Shown: positions 56,454 through 64,000 of the stretch, one piece after another | How positions within the stretch are numbered: position 1 is the stretch's first letter | How the letters are laid out: the number at the start of each line of letters is the position of its first letter | Source of the DNA: Propioniciclava coleopterorum | Lineage (GTDB): Bacteria > Actinomycetota > Actinomycetes > Propionibacteriales > Propionibacteriaceae | Reading direction: 5' to 3' | Length of the DNA stretch: 64,000 bases | NCBI RefSeq assembly: GCF_011393335.1 | Contig: NZ_CP049865.1 | Coordinates: forward strand, 434,001 to 498,000 | Made by a program: the position numbers and the translations under genes | The notes under the pieces: model-generated | Told to the model about the DNA's origin: nothing | The model's input: the letters and a program-made list of their open reading frames with translations, nothing else | Database searches by the model: none

Positions 56454-56900
56454 CGTCGCAAACGGGGGCGACTCGTCCAAAACGCGGGCGGCCCGACGCA
56501 AACGGGGGCGACTCGTCCCAAACGCGGGCAGCCCGTCCCAAACGCGGGCGACTCGTCCCAAACGCGGGCGGCCCGACGCAAACGGGGGCGACTCGTCCAA
56601 AACGCGGGCGGCCCGTCCCAAACGCGGGCGACTCGTCCCAAACGCGGGCGACTCGTCCCCAACGCGGGCGGCCCGTCGCAAACGGGGGCGGCCCGTCGCA
56701 AACGGGGGCGGCCCGTCGCAAACGGGGGCGGCCCGTCGCAAACGCGGGCGGCCGTCGCAAGCGCGGGCGACTGGTCGCAGAGGCGGCCGGCCCGTCGCAA
56801 ACGGGGCAACTCGTCCCAACCGGGGGCGAGCCGTCCCAACGTGAGCGACTCCTCCCAAACGCAGGCGGCGCATCGCAAACGCGGGCGACTCAGCACCCAA
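56441..56900 (+). repeat. Right array: about 23 tandem repeats of 20 bp, inverted relative to the left array
   Basis: From 56441 to about 56760 there are 16 clean units of consensus AACG(G/C)GGGCG(A/G)C(T/C)CGTC(C/G)CA. They are followed by roughly seven decayed units with small length changes up to 56900. The two common subtypes differ by GACTCGTC versus GGCCCGTC and are interleaved. Decay increases away from the AbiEi-like gene. The remaining 138 bases before gtrA (56901-57038) contain no recognisable feature. Confidence 0.95.
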
Positions 56901-57038
56901 CAGGGCGGGAGACCGCGGGCGGAGAGTTCCGCGCCGGAAGCAGAGCACCGTGCCGCCGACGAGCCGGATCCCCACGCCGGCCAGCGAACGGAAGATGCCC
57001 ACCCACCCGGCGCAGCCGCGCTCAGGCGGGCCGGTGGG

Positions 57039-57668
57039 TCACTTGAAGATCACCGCGCGCTGGACGATGAAGTTGACCGTCGTCGCCAGGCCCTGGGCGA
57101 TCACGAAGCCGACGAACTGGGCGGCGGCCACGCCCCACCACGACTCCAGGAACGGGTAGATCAGCGTGAACGTGCCCACCTGCAGGCCGAACGTGAGCAG
57201 GTAGAGCACCACCACGGCCGCCAGGGTGCGCCGGTTGCCGTCGGACTGGAACGTCCACTTGCTGTTGATGAGGTAGGCGGTCAGCGTGCCGAAGACCCAG
57301 CTGATCGCCTTCGCCGGCGCGTGCGACAGGCCCAACGCCATGCCCGCGACCAGGAGCCCGTAGTCGACGATGGCGGACAGCCCGCCGGTCAGCACGAACC
57401 GGACGAGCTGGGTCCGCAGCCCCAGCCGCTCGGCCGCCTCCCCCTGCACCGCGGACGCCGACGCGGCGTCCCCGGGCCCGTCGGCGAGCGGCCCGCGGCG
57501 TCCGGCGCGACCGTCCGTCGGTCCTGCTTCGAAGGGCGCGCTCCCGGTCGACGCGCCCCGCACGTCGGGGCCCGGCCGACCCTCGGGCGGGGTGGCCCGC
57601 TCGGGGGCGCTCGGGCCCTCGGGGAGGTTCGAGCCGGCGGGGTCGGGTGCTGACGTCACGGCGTCCAT
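57039..57668 (-). CDS. GtrA family membrane protein
   Basis: A 209-residue protein: a long, disordered, Pro/Gly/Asp-rich N-terminal tail (about 85 residues) and then four membrane helices with the GtrA pattern (QLVRFVLTGGLSAIVDYGLLVAG, AKAISWVFGTLTAYLINSKWTF, VVVLYLLTFGLQVGTF, FVIAQGLATTVNFIVQRAVIFK). GtrA-like proteins help move polyprenyl-linked sugars across the membrane. The position between purK and birA matches mycobacterial Rv3277. The tail is unusually long for the family. Confidence 0.9.
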   Translation of the reverse strand: MDAVTSAPDPAGSNLPEGPSAPERATPPEGRPGPDVRGASTGSAPFEAGPTDGRAGRRGPLADGPGDAASASAVQGEAAERLGLRTQLVRFVLTGGLSAIVDYGLLVAGMALGLSHAPAKAISWVFGTLTAYLINSKWTFQSDGNRRTLAAVVVLYLLTFGLQVGTFTLIYPFLESWWGVAAAQFVGFVIAQGLATTVNFIVQRAVIFK

Positions 57669-57695
57669 GGTTCCACAGCCCGCTAGATTGGCCGC

Positions 57696-58379
57696 ATGCG
57701 TCGCCTCCTCGTCCTCCTGCACGGCCTGGGCCAGACCCCGCAGAGCTGGCAGGACCAGGTCACCGAGCTTCCCGCCGGCTTCAAGGCCGTGGCTCCCTGG
57801 CTGAAGGGGATGCGCCCCGGACGCGACGAGCAGTTCAGCGTCCCGACTGCCGCCGATGACGTGCTGGCCCTGCTCAACCAGAACGGCGTGGAGCAGATGT
57901 CGCTCGTCGGCGTCTCGCTGGGCGCGATGGTCGCGATGGACGCCGCCATCCGGGCGCCGCAGACCGTCTCGCACCTCGTGCTCGCGGCCGGTCAGGTGAA
58001 CCCGCCGCGTTCGGTGATGCGGATGCAGCGCCTCGCCTTCAGCCTGATCCCGGCGCGCCGGCTCGCGGCGCTGGGCGTCGAGAAGAAGCGGTTCCGGCAG
58101 GCCCTGGACGCCGCCGCGCAGATCGACTACCGCTCGCAGCTGGGCGCCATCACCGCCCGGACGCTCGTGCTGGTCGGGTCGACCGACAAGGCCAACCGGC
58201 CCGCCGCCGACGCGCTGGCCGCGGGGATCCCGGGCGCGCGCCTCGAGGTCGTCGAGGGCGCCGGGCACCAGGTGAACACCGACAACCCCGCCGTCTTCAA
58301 CCGGCTCGTCTACGACTTCCTCGCCGAGGGCGTCGAGCCGGACGCCGCCGCCCAGGCCCCCGGGTCACCCCGCCCGTAG
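57696..58379 (+). CDS. Alpha/beta hydrolase
   Basis: A 227-residue cytosolic hydrolase with an N-terminal LLVLLHGLGQTPQSW oxyanion strand, the nucleophile elbow SLVGVSLGAMVAMDAA, an acid region at LVLVGSTDKANRPAA and the catalytic His in VEGAGHQVNTDNPAVF. The substrate is unknown. TAGATT ends six bases before the ATG (leaderless). It is divergent from gtrA by 27 bases. Confidence 0.88.
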   Translation: MRRLLVLLHGLGQTPQSWQDQVTELPAGFKAVAPWLKGMRPGRDEQFSVPTAADDVLALLNQNGVEQMSLVGVSLGAMVAMDAAIRAPQTVSHLVLAAGQVNPPRSVMRMQRLAFSLIPARRLAALGVEKKRFRQALDAAAQIDYRSQLGAITARTLVLVGSTDKANRPAADALAAGIPGARLEVVEGAGHQVNTDNPAVFNRLVYDFLAEGVEPDAAAQAPGSPRP

Positions 58380-58400
58380 GTCACCGGCCGCCCCGGCCGA

Positions 58401-59174
58401 TCAGCCGCCCGGACGCAGGTGCTCCACATCGCCGGCGACGAACGTGCGGCGCCCGGCGGGGGTGTCCACGACGAGCGCGCCCTCGCGATCCACGTCCACC
58501 GCCGTGCCGTCGACCGGGCCGGCCGGGAGGTGCACCGTCACCGCGCGCCCCAGCGTGCCGCACAGGGCGCGGTAGCCCGGACGCGGGTCCTCCCCCGCCT
58601 CCCACCCGGCCAGGACGGCCGCGAGGTGGCGCAGCACCGCCGCGAGCACCGCGGCGGGGTCGGGGTCGGCGCCCTCCAGGAGCAGAGACGTGGCGGTCGG
58701 CACGGGGCGGTCCTGCGCGGTCAGCGCGGTGTTCAGCCCGAAGCCGAGCACGGCCGCGGGCGGGGAGGCGTCGGCCACCGCCTCGCAGAGGATCCCGCAC
58801 AGCTTCCCCTCGCCGACCAGCACGTCGTTGGGCCACTTCAGCCGCGGCTCGAGCCCGGTCGCCTCGGCGACGCCGCGGGCGACCGCCACGCCGACCAGCA
58901 GCGGCAGCCAGCCCCAGTCCGCCATCGGACGCCGCGGCGCGATCAGCACCGACGTCGCCCAGGACGCGCCGGGCGGCGCCTCCCAGCGGCGGGCGAGCCG
59001 ACCGCGTCCGGCGCTCTGGTGGGCGCTGATCAGCACCTCGCCCGCCGCGGCACCGGAGCGGGCGGCGGCGGCGAGGTCGGCGTTGGTCGACCCGGTGGCA
59101 GCGACCACGCGCGGCCGCCACGGCGTCCCGGCGAGCGCTGCGGCGAGGTCCCCGGCGTCCAGTCCCACGGTCAT
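58401..59174 (-). CDS. birA: Biotin-[acetyl-CoA-carboxylase] ligase
   Basis: A 257-residue monofunctional biotin ligase. It has [17 protein letters not shown], the biotin-AMP loop [40 protein letters not shown] and a C-terminal SH3-like domain. No DNA-binding helix-turn-helix is present. It lies next to the acyl-CoA carboxylase genes, whose biotin carrier subunit it modifies. The ATG follows TACAGT by eight bases. Confidence 0.96.
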   Translation of the reverse strand: MTVGLDAGDLAAALAGTPWRPRVVAATGSTNADLAAAARSGAAAGEVLISAHQSAGRGRLARRWEAPPGASWATSVLIAPRRPMADWGWLPLLVGVAVARGVAEATGLEPRLKWPNDVLVGEGKLCGILCEAVADASPPAAVLGFGLNTALTAQDRPVPTATSLLLEGADPDPAAVLAAVLRHLAAVLAGWEAGEDPRPGYRALCGTLGRAVTVHLPAGPVDGTAVDVDREGALVVDTPAGRRTFVAGDVEHLRPGG

Positions 59175-59257
59175 GGGGCCTCACTGTAGGCCCGGCAGGT
59201 GGGACGCCGCGCCCGTTCGGCTTAGGCAAAGACCGGCCGAGCCGTTACATTCGGCGC

Positions 59258-60832
59258 ATGGAGATCGACATCCACACAACGAAGGGAAAGATCGCCGATC
59301 TCGGGGAGCGCATCGACGCCGCCGTCAACGCCGCCTCCCCTGCTGCCGTCGAAAAGCAGCATGCGAAGGGCAAGCTCACCGCCCGCGAGCGCATCGCCGC
59401 GCTGCTGGACGAGGGCACCTTCGCCGAGTTCGACGAATTCGCCCGCCATCGCTCCGTCGCGTTCGGCATGCAGGCCAAACGCCCCTACACCGACGGCGTC
59501 ATCACCGGCGTCGGCGCCATCCACGGCCGCCCCGTCTGCGTCTTCTCCCAGGACGTCGCCCTCTTCGGCGGCGCGCTGGGCCAGGTGTACGGCGAGAAGA
59601 TCGTGAAGATCATCGACTTCGCCATCAAGACCGGCTGCCCGCTCATCGGCATCAACGAGGGGGGCGGCGCCCGCATCCAGGAGGGCGTGGTCAGCCTCGG
59701 CCTCTACGGCGAGATCTTCCGGCGCAACACTCTCGCGTCCGGCGTGATCCCGCAGATCTCGCTCATCATGGGCGCGGCCGCCGGCGGCCACGTCTACTCC
59801 CCCGCCCTCACCGACTTCACGATCATGGTCGACCAGACCAGCCAGATGTTCATCACCGGCCCCGCCGTCATCAAGACGGTCACCGGCGAGGACGTGACCC
59901 TGGAGGAACTGGGCGGCGGCCGGACGCACAACGAGAAGTCCGGCAACGCGCACTACCTGGCCGCGGACGAGACCGACGCCATCGAGTACGTGCGCGACCT
60001 GATCAGCTACATGCCCCAGAACAACCTGGAGGACCCGCCGGTCTACGACGAGGCCGAGGTCGACCTCACGATCACCGACCGCGACCGCGAACTGGACCTG
60101 CTGATCCCCGATTCGCCCAACCAGCCCTACGACATCCGCACGGTCATCAAGACGGTGCTCGACGACGACGAGTTCCTCGAGGTGCAGCAGCTCTACGCCG
60201 GGAACATCGTGGTCGGCTTCGGACGCATCGAGGGCCGCGTGGTGGGCGTGGTCGCCAACCAGCCGATGGTGTTCGCGGGCTGCCTGGACATCAACGCCTC
60301 GGAGAAGGCGGCCCGCTTCGTCCGCACCTGCGACTGCTTCAACATCCCGGTGCTGACGTTCGTCGACGTCCCGGGCTTCCTCCCCGGCGTGGAGCAGGAG
60401 CACAACGGCATCATCCGCCGCGGCGCCAAGCTGATCTACGCCTACGCCGAAGCCACGGTGCCGCTCGTGACGATCATCACGCGCAAGGCCTACGGCGGCG
60501 CGTACGACGTGATGGGGTCCAAGCACCTGGGTGCCGACGTCAACCTGGCGTGGCCCACCGCACAGATCGCGGTGATGGGCGCCGAGGGCGCGGTCGAGAT
60601 CCTCTACCGCAAGGAGCTGGCCGAGGCCGAGGACCCGATCGCGCGGCGCAAGGAGCTGGTCGCCGAGTACAACGACGAGCTGGCCAACCCCTACGTGGCG
60701 GCCGAGCGCGGCTACATCGACCAGGTCATCTACCCGCATGCCACGCGGGAGACCATCATCCGGGTGATGCGGCTGCTGCGCACCAAGCGCGAGTCGCTGC
60801 CGCCCAAGAAGCACGGGAACATCCCGCTGTGA
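59258..60832 (+). CDS. pccB: Propionyl/acyl-CoA carboxylase beta (carboxyltransferase) subunit
   Basis: A 524-residue carboxyltransferase that moves the carboxyl group from biotin to acyl-CoA. It has [50 protein letters not shown] for one oxyanion pocket and [34 protein letters not shown] with [16 protein letters not shown] for the other. An Asp at the GAYDVM position matches the residue tied to propionyl-CoA preference in Streptomyces PccB. TACATT ends six bases before the ATG. It overlaps the epsilon subunit gene by four bases. Confidence 0.96.
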   Translation: MEIDIHTTKGKIADLGERIDAAVNAASPAAVEKQHAKGKLTARERIAALLDEGTFAEFDEFARHRSVAFGMQAKRPYTDGVITGVGAIHGRPVCVFSQDVALFGGALGQVYGEKIVKIIDFAIKTGCPLIGINEGGGARIQEGVVSLGLYGEIFRRNTLASGVIPQISLIMGAAAGGHVYSPALTDFTIMVDQTSQMFITGPAVIKTVTGEDVTLEELGGGRTHNEKSGNAHYLAADETDAIEYVRDLISYMPQNNLEDPPVYDEAEVDLTITDRDRELDLLIPDSPNQPYDIRTVIKTVLDDDEFLEVQQLYAGNIVVGFGRIEGRVVGVVANQPMVFAGCLDINASEKAARFVRTCDCFNIPVLTFVDVPGFLPGVEQEHNGIIRRGAKLIYAYAEATVPLVTIITRKAYGGAYDVMGSKHLGADVNLAWPTAQIAVMGAEGAVEILYRKELAEAEDPIARRKELVAEYNDELANPYVAAERGYIDQVIYPHATRETIIRVMRLLRTKRESLPPKKHGNIPL

Positions 60833-61061
60833 CCGCCCACGAGGCCGAGCAGCCGGTCGCCTTCGAGGTGCTCACCGGGTCCCCAGCGACGAGGAACTGG
60901 CCGCCCTCACGGCCGTCCTCGCCGTGCTGCGACGCGGACGCGGGCGCCCGCGTCCGCCCGCCAACCGCGCCATCGCGGGCGGCTGGCGGTCGCATTGGCA
61001 CCTCGTCCGACACGACCTGATGCAGGGCGACGGCGCCTGGCGGAGCACCGCCCGTCGCTGA
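60829..61061 (+). CDS. Acyl-CoA carboxylase epsilon subunit (one frame break)
   Basis: A short protein of about 77 residues, coupled to pccB (GTGA overlap). The first part [11 protein letters not shown] is in one frame. The second, [17 protein letters not shown]...[31 protein letters not shown], is in another; one more C in the run 60881-60884 joins them. The [11 protein letters not shown] helix and final SxW pattern are typical of AccE/PccE, which stabilises the alpha-beta complex in actinobacteria. Confidence 0.88.
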
Positions 61062-61147
61062 CGCCGTGTCACCCGGCCCCGCGCTTCCTGGAGGGGGCGC
61101 GGGGCGCTAGGCTCCCGGGCATCCGTTCATGGTGCGAAGGAGCCTTC

Positions 61148-61932
61148 ATGTCCGCCGTTTCCGATATCAAGTCCCAGCTCGACCTCGCTCAGGTGGCGCA
61201 GTTGCTGGGAACCGACCAGGCCACCGCCGACCAGGCGGTCGACCAGGCCCTGGAGTCCCTCGTCGGCACGATGGACGCCAACGTCGGCGATCCCAGCCAG
61301 GCCATCGGCCTCACCCGCGCCCTGGGCGACCACCTCGACGCCTCCGGTGACGTCGACCTCGAGCAGGTCGACACCGTCGACGGCGAGAAGATCGTGGGCC
61401 ACGTCTACTCGGCCGACCAGATCCAGAGCCTGTCCGCCGGCGCCGGCGGCTCGCTGATCCGCAAGCTGCTGCCGATCCTCGCCCCGCTCGTGATGGGCTA
61501 CCTGGCCTCCAAGCTCGACGGCTACATGCGGGGCGGCGCGGCAGCGCAGCAGGCGCCCGCCGGCCAGGGCGGCCTCGGCGACCTCCTCGGCGGCCTGCTC
61601 GGCGGCGGCCAGGGCGGCGCGCCCGCCGGCGGCGGCGGTCTCGGCGACCTGCTGGGCGGCCTGCTCGGCGGCGGCCAGGGCGGCGCGGGCGGCGGCCTGG
61701 GCGACATCCTCGGCGGCGTGCTGGGCGACCCGCAGCAGGCCCCGGCGCCCCAGCAGGCGCCGGCGCAGCAGCCGCAGAACACCGGCGGCGGCACCTTCCG
61801 CGTGCCGACGCCCGGCGACACCTCCCTGAACACCGGCGCCGCGGCCCGACCCAGCAGCCGCAGGCGGCCGGCCCCGACGCGGGCGGCCTGCTCGGCGGTA
61901 TCCTCTCCGACCTGCTGCGGGGCCGGCGCTGA
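61148..61932 (+). CDS. DUF937 domain protein with glycine-rich repeats (one frame break)
   Basis: A protein of about 261 residues. Residues 1-130 match DUF937: IKSQLDLAQVAQLLGTDQATADQAVDQALESLVGTM and SLIRKLLPILAPLVMGYLASKL. Then come three copies of a GGLGDLLGGLLGGGQGG module (the last as GGLGDILGGVLGD), a Gln/Pro-rich linker and a closing GGLLGGILSDLLRGRR, which is in another frame. Adding a C to the run at 61845-61847 restores it. Function is unknown. AAGGAG precedes the ATG, and a TAGGCT -10-like hexamer lies 34 bases further upstream. Confidence 0.82.
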
Positions 61933-61934
61933 GC

Positions 61935-62542
61935 GTGCGGCTCGTCCTGGCGTCCTCGTCCCCGCCCGGCTGCGTGCGCTCCGGGCGGCGGGACTGGACC
62001 CCACGGTGGTGGTGTCCGGCGTCGATGAGAGCCGCATCACCGCCCCCACACCCCAGGAACTCACCCTCGCGCTCGCCCGGCTCAAGGGCGAGGCGGTCCT
62101 GCCCGCCCTCGACCCGGACGCCGATCTCGTCGTCGTGGCCTGCGACTCGGTCCTCGACCTGGACGGGGCGGCGCTGGGCAAGCCCGGCACCGACGACGCC
62201 GTCCGGGAGCGCTGGCGGGCGATGCGCGGGCGCGACGGCTTCCTCGTCACCGGCCACTGGGTCGCGGTGCGCCGCGACGGCGTCTGGCGGACGACGCAGG
62301 CGGCGGCGCGCACCCGTGTCCGGTTCGCCCAGGTCTCCGACGCCGAGATCGAGGCCTACATCGCCACCGGCGAGCCCCAGCAGGTCGCCGGGGCGTTCAC
62401 CATCGACGGCTACGGCGCCGCCTTCATCACCGGTCTGGGCGGGGACCACCACAACGTGATCGGGATCAGCATCCCGCTGCTCCGCTCGCTGCTGGGCGAC
62501 CTGGGGGTCGCCTGGACGTCGCTGTGGCAGCCCACCGGGTAG
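61935..62542 (+). CDS. maf: Maf-like nucleotide pyrophosphatase (one frame break)
   Basis: A Maf/YhdE-type house-cleaning pyrophosphatase of about 203 residues that hydrolyses non-canonical nucleotides such as dTTP analogues or modified UTP. It begins GTG-RLVLASSSPARLRALRAAGL. The frame breaks after SSSP and is restored by one C in the run 61960-61963. Then follow VVSGVDES, VVACDSVLDLDGAALGKP, FLVTGHWVAVRR, FTIDGYGAAFITGLGGDHHNVIGISIP. It starts two bases after the DUF937 stop. The order pccB-epsilon-maf matches mycobacteria except for the inserted DUF937 gene. Confidence 0.92.
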
Positions 62543-62554
62543 GCTTGCCGGGCT

Positions 62555-63451
62555 ATGTCTGAGGTCCCCGCCGTCCGCTCGTCACGCCTGCCCGCGCCGA
62601 TCCGCGCCATGCGGCCCCGGCAGTGGGTGAAGAACATCCTCGTGCTGGCCGCCCCCGTCGCGGCCGGTTCGCTGTTCCAGCCCACCGTCCTGCTCAACAC
62701 CCTGTGGGCGTTCGTGGCCTTCTGCCTGATCAGCGCGTCCATCTACCTCATCAACGACGTCCGCGACGTCGAGGCGGACCGACAGCACCCCAAGAAGCGG
62801 CTGCGTCCGATCGCCGCGGGCGAGCTCGCCCCGCGCACCGCGCTCATCCTGGCCACGGTCTGCCTCGTGGCCGCGCTGGCGCTCGGCTTCTTCGTGACGC
62901 CCCTGCTCGCGCTGACGGTGGCGGTCTACTGGATCCTGCAGGTCGGCTACTCGGTGTTCCTCAAGAACGAGCCGATCATCGACCTGGCGATGGTCGCGGC
63001 GGGCTTCCTGCTGCGCGCTGTGGCCGGCGGCGTCGCCTCCGGCATCGAGCTGTCGCAGTGGTTCCTCCTGGTCGCCTCGTTCGGCTCGCTGTTCATGGTG
63101 GCCGGCAAGCGCTACTCCGAGATCGTCGAACTCGGCCCGGACGCCGGCACGCGCGCCTCCCTGGCCCGCTACTCCGACTCCTACCTCCGCTTCGTCTGGA
63201 CGATGGCCTGCACCGCGGTGATCATGTCCTACAGCCTGTGGGCGTTCGAGCAGAGCGGCGACATCGAGTGGCTGGGGCTGCCCTGGCACGCGTTCTCGAT
63301 CGCACCGTTCACGCTCGCGCTGATGCGCTACGCCTACGTCGTGGACCGCGGCGACGCCGGCGAACCGGAGGACGTGGTGCTCAACGACCGGGTCCTGCAG
63401 GTGCTCGGCGTGCTCTGGGTGATCCCCGTCGCCATCGGCGTCTTCCTCTGA
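62555..63451 (+). CDS. Decaprenyl-phosphate phosphoribosyltransferase-like UbiA prenyltransferase
   Basis: A 298-residue, nine-helix UbiA-superfamily protein. The first Asp-rich motif is INDVRDVEADRQHPKKRLRPIAAG, and the second region has a VLKNEPIIDLAMVAAGFLLRAVAGG stretch. The pattern RPRQWVKNILVLAAP at the start is shared with actinobacterial enzymes that transfer phosphoribose to decaprenyl phosphate, an arabinan precursor step (Rv3806c type). A TAGGCT lies just before the ATG. A GtrA protein encoded 5 kb away could act on the same lipid-linked sugar. Confidence 0.87.
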   Translation: MSEVPAVRSSRLPAPIRAMRPRQWVKNILVLAAPVAAGSLFQPTVLLNTLWAFVAFCLISASIYLINDVRDVEADRQHPKKRLRPIAAGELAPRTALILATVCLVAALALGFFVTPLLALTVAVYWILQVGYSVFLKNEPIIDLAMVAAGFLLRAVAGGVASGIELSQWFLLVASFGSLFMVAGKRYSEIVELGPDAGTRASLARYSDSYLRFVWTMACTAVIMSYSLWAFEQSGDIEWLGLPWHAFSIAPFTLALMRYAYVVDRGDAGEPEDVVLNDRVLQVLGVLWVIPVAIGVFL

Positions 63452-63453
63452 TC

Positions 63454-63475
63454 CGAGACGCCCTGACGCGTCTCG
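63454..63475 (+). terminator. Hairpin after the UbiA gene
   Basis: CGAGACGC and GCGTCTCG form a perfect 8-bp stem with a six-base loop starting three bases after the stop codon. It probably separates this transcript from the carboxylase alpha gene, which has its own TAGACT hexamer at 63517-63522. Confidence 0.6.
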
Positions 63476-63573
63476 CGGCGCGCACCCGGGATTCGAACCG
63501 GGCACCGGTTTGGTCCTAGACTCGCGATCGGACGCGGCCCCACGGGTCGCCCGGGACTTTTCAAGGAGGAAAT

Positions 63574-64000
63574 GTGCCGATCGCCAAAGTGCTCGTCGCG
63601 AATCGCGGTGAGATCGCCGTCCGCGTGATCCGCGCCGCGCGTGATGCGGGCATCGCCAGCGTCGCCGTCTACGCCGACCCCGACGCCGATTCCCTGTTCG
63701 TGAAGCTGGCCGACGAGGCGTTCGCCCTCAACGGGCAGACCCCAGCCGAGACCTACCTCGACGTGTCGAAGATCCTCGGGATCGCGGAGCGCTCGGGCGC
63801 GGACTCGGTCCACCCCGGCTACGGCTTCCTCGCCGAGAACGCCGACTTCGCCCAGGCCGTCATCGACGCGGGGCTGACGTGGATCGGCCCGCCCCCCGCG
63901 GCCATCGACTCGCTCGGCGACAAGGTCAAGGCACGCCACATCGCCCAGAAGGTGGGCGCCCCGCTCGTGGAGGGCACCGCCGACCCGGTCAAGGACGCCG
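63574..64000 (+). CDS. Acyl-CoA carboxylase alpha subunit (biotin carboxylase), N-terminal part
   Basis: The first 142 codons of a biotin carboxylase-type subunit, open to the window end. The sequence [79 protein letters not shown] and [18 protein letters not shown] is diagnostic of the preATP-grasp domain. In actinobacteria such subunits (AccA3/PccA) also carry the biotin carrier domain. The GTG start has a strong AAGGAGG seven bases before it. It completes the carboxylase with pccB and epsilon, and BirA would biotinylate it. Confidence 0.96.
   Translation, partial: MPIAKVLVANRGEIAVRVIRAARDAGIASVAVYADPDADSLFVKLADEAFALNGQTPAETYLDVSKILGIAERSGADSVHPGYGFLAENADFAQAVIDAGLTWIGPPPAAIDSLGDKVKARHIAQKVGAPLVEGTADPVKDA

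Noticed and set aside
54761-56900. CRISPR array
   Set aside because: Units follow one another without unique spacers and there are no cas genes.
56406-57002. Minus-strand open frame of 198 codons through the right array
   Set aside because: Same effect of stop-free 20-bp repeats. The first 30 residues look like ordinary sequence, but there is no recognisable domain or ribosome site.
63481-63530. Possible minus-strand tRNA (CCCGGTTCGAATCCCGGGT)
   Set aside because: Only a T-arm-like segment is present, with one mismatch in the stem. No acceptor, D or anticodon arm can be built upstream, so it is at most a relic and may be chance.

Overview
The window is chromosomal DNA from a very high-GC Gram-positive actinobacterium. 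The gene content and order (WhiB2 beside a phosphomannomutase, a DtxR-type iron box, ClpS with DUF2017, an acyl-CoA carboxylase with epsilon subunit, a decaprenyl-phosphate phosphoribosyltransferase-like UbiA protein) point to Actinomycetota. A propionibacterium-like genus is a reasonable guess that I cannot prove. Many starts are of the leaderless type: a TANNNT-like hexamer ends 6-8 bases before the start codon.

Layout. 0-7 kb: an Fpg/Nei-like glycosylase lacking the N-terminal proline, a tRNA-Leu, two VOC proteins, DNA polymerase IV, and the nucleotide genes folA, thyA and rdgB, then cutC. 7-13 kb: an acetaldehyde dehydrogenase / 4-hydroxy-2-oxovalerate aldolase / MHS transporter operon opposite an IclR regulator, and a drug-efflux-type MFS. 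13-21.8 kb: murI-rph, a feoABC-type iron operon under a DtxR box, clpS-DUF2017, pncB and pncA. 21.8-28.7 kb: malQ, a MarR/MFS pair, small conserved genes and ahcY. 28.8-41.8 kb: one tight plus-strand operon of two WGR-DUF4132 giants, a MoxR-type AAA+ ATPase, a DUF5682 protein, a VWA protein and a protein with two SWIM fingers. This is the most intriguing locus; it resembles the poorly understood yehI/yehL/yehP/yehQ set of E. coli. 42-54.7 kb: aroQ, GDP-mannose precursor genes, whiB2, an LCP protein and purE/purK. 54.7-57 kb: an island with an AbiEi/nuclease-like gene flanked by two inverted arrays of 20-bp tandem repeats, each with a long hairpin on its gene-proximal side. 57-64 kb: gtrA, birA, pccB, the epsilon subunit, maf, ubiA and the start of the biotin-carboxylase subunit, in the order common to actinobacteria.

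A caution on quality: 14 genes, including core genes such as purK and maf, contain frame breaks. Almost all are repaired by adding one C or G to a C/G run of 3-5. I read these as homopolymer undercalls rather than true pseudogenes and give each gene its reconstructed span.
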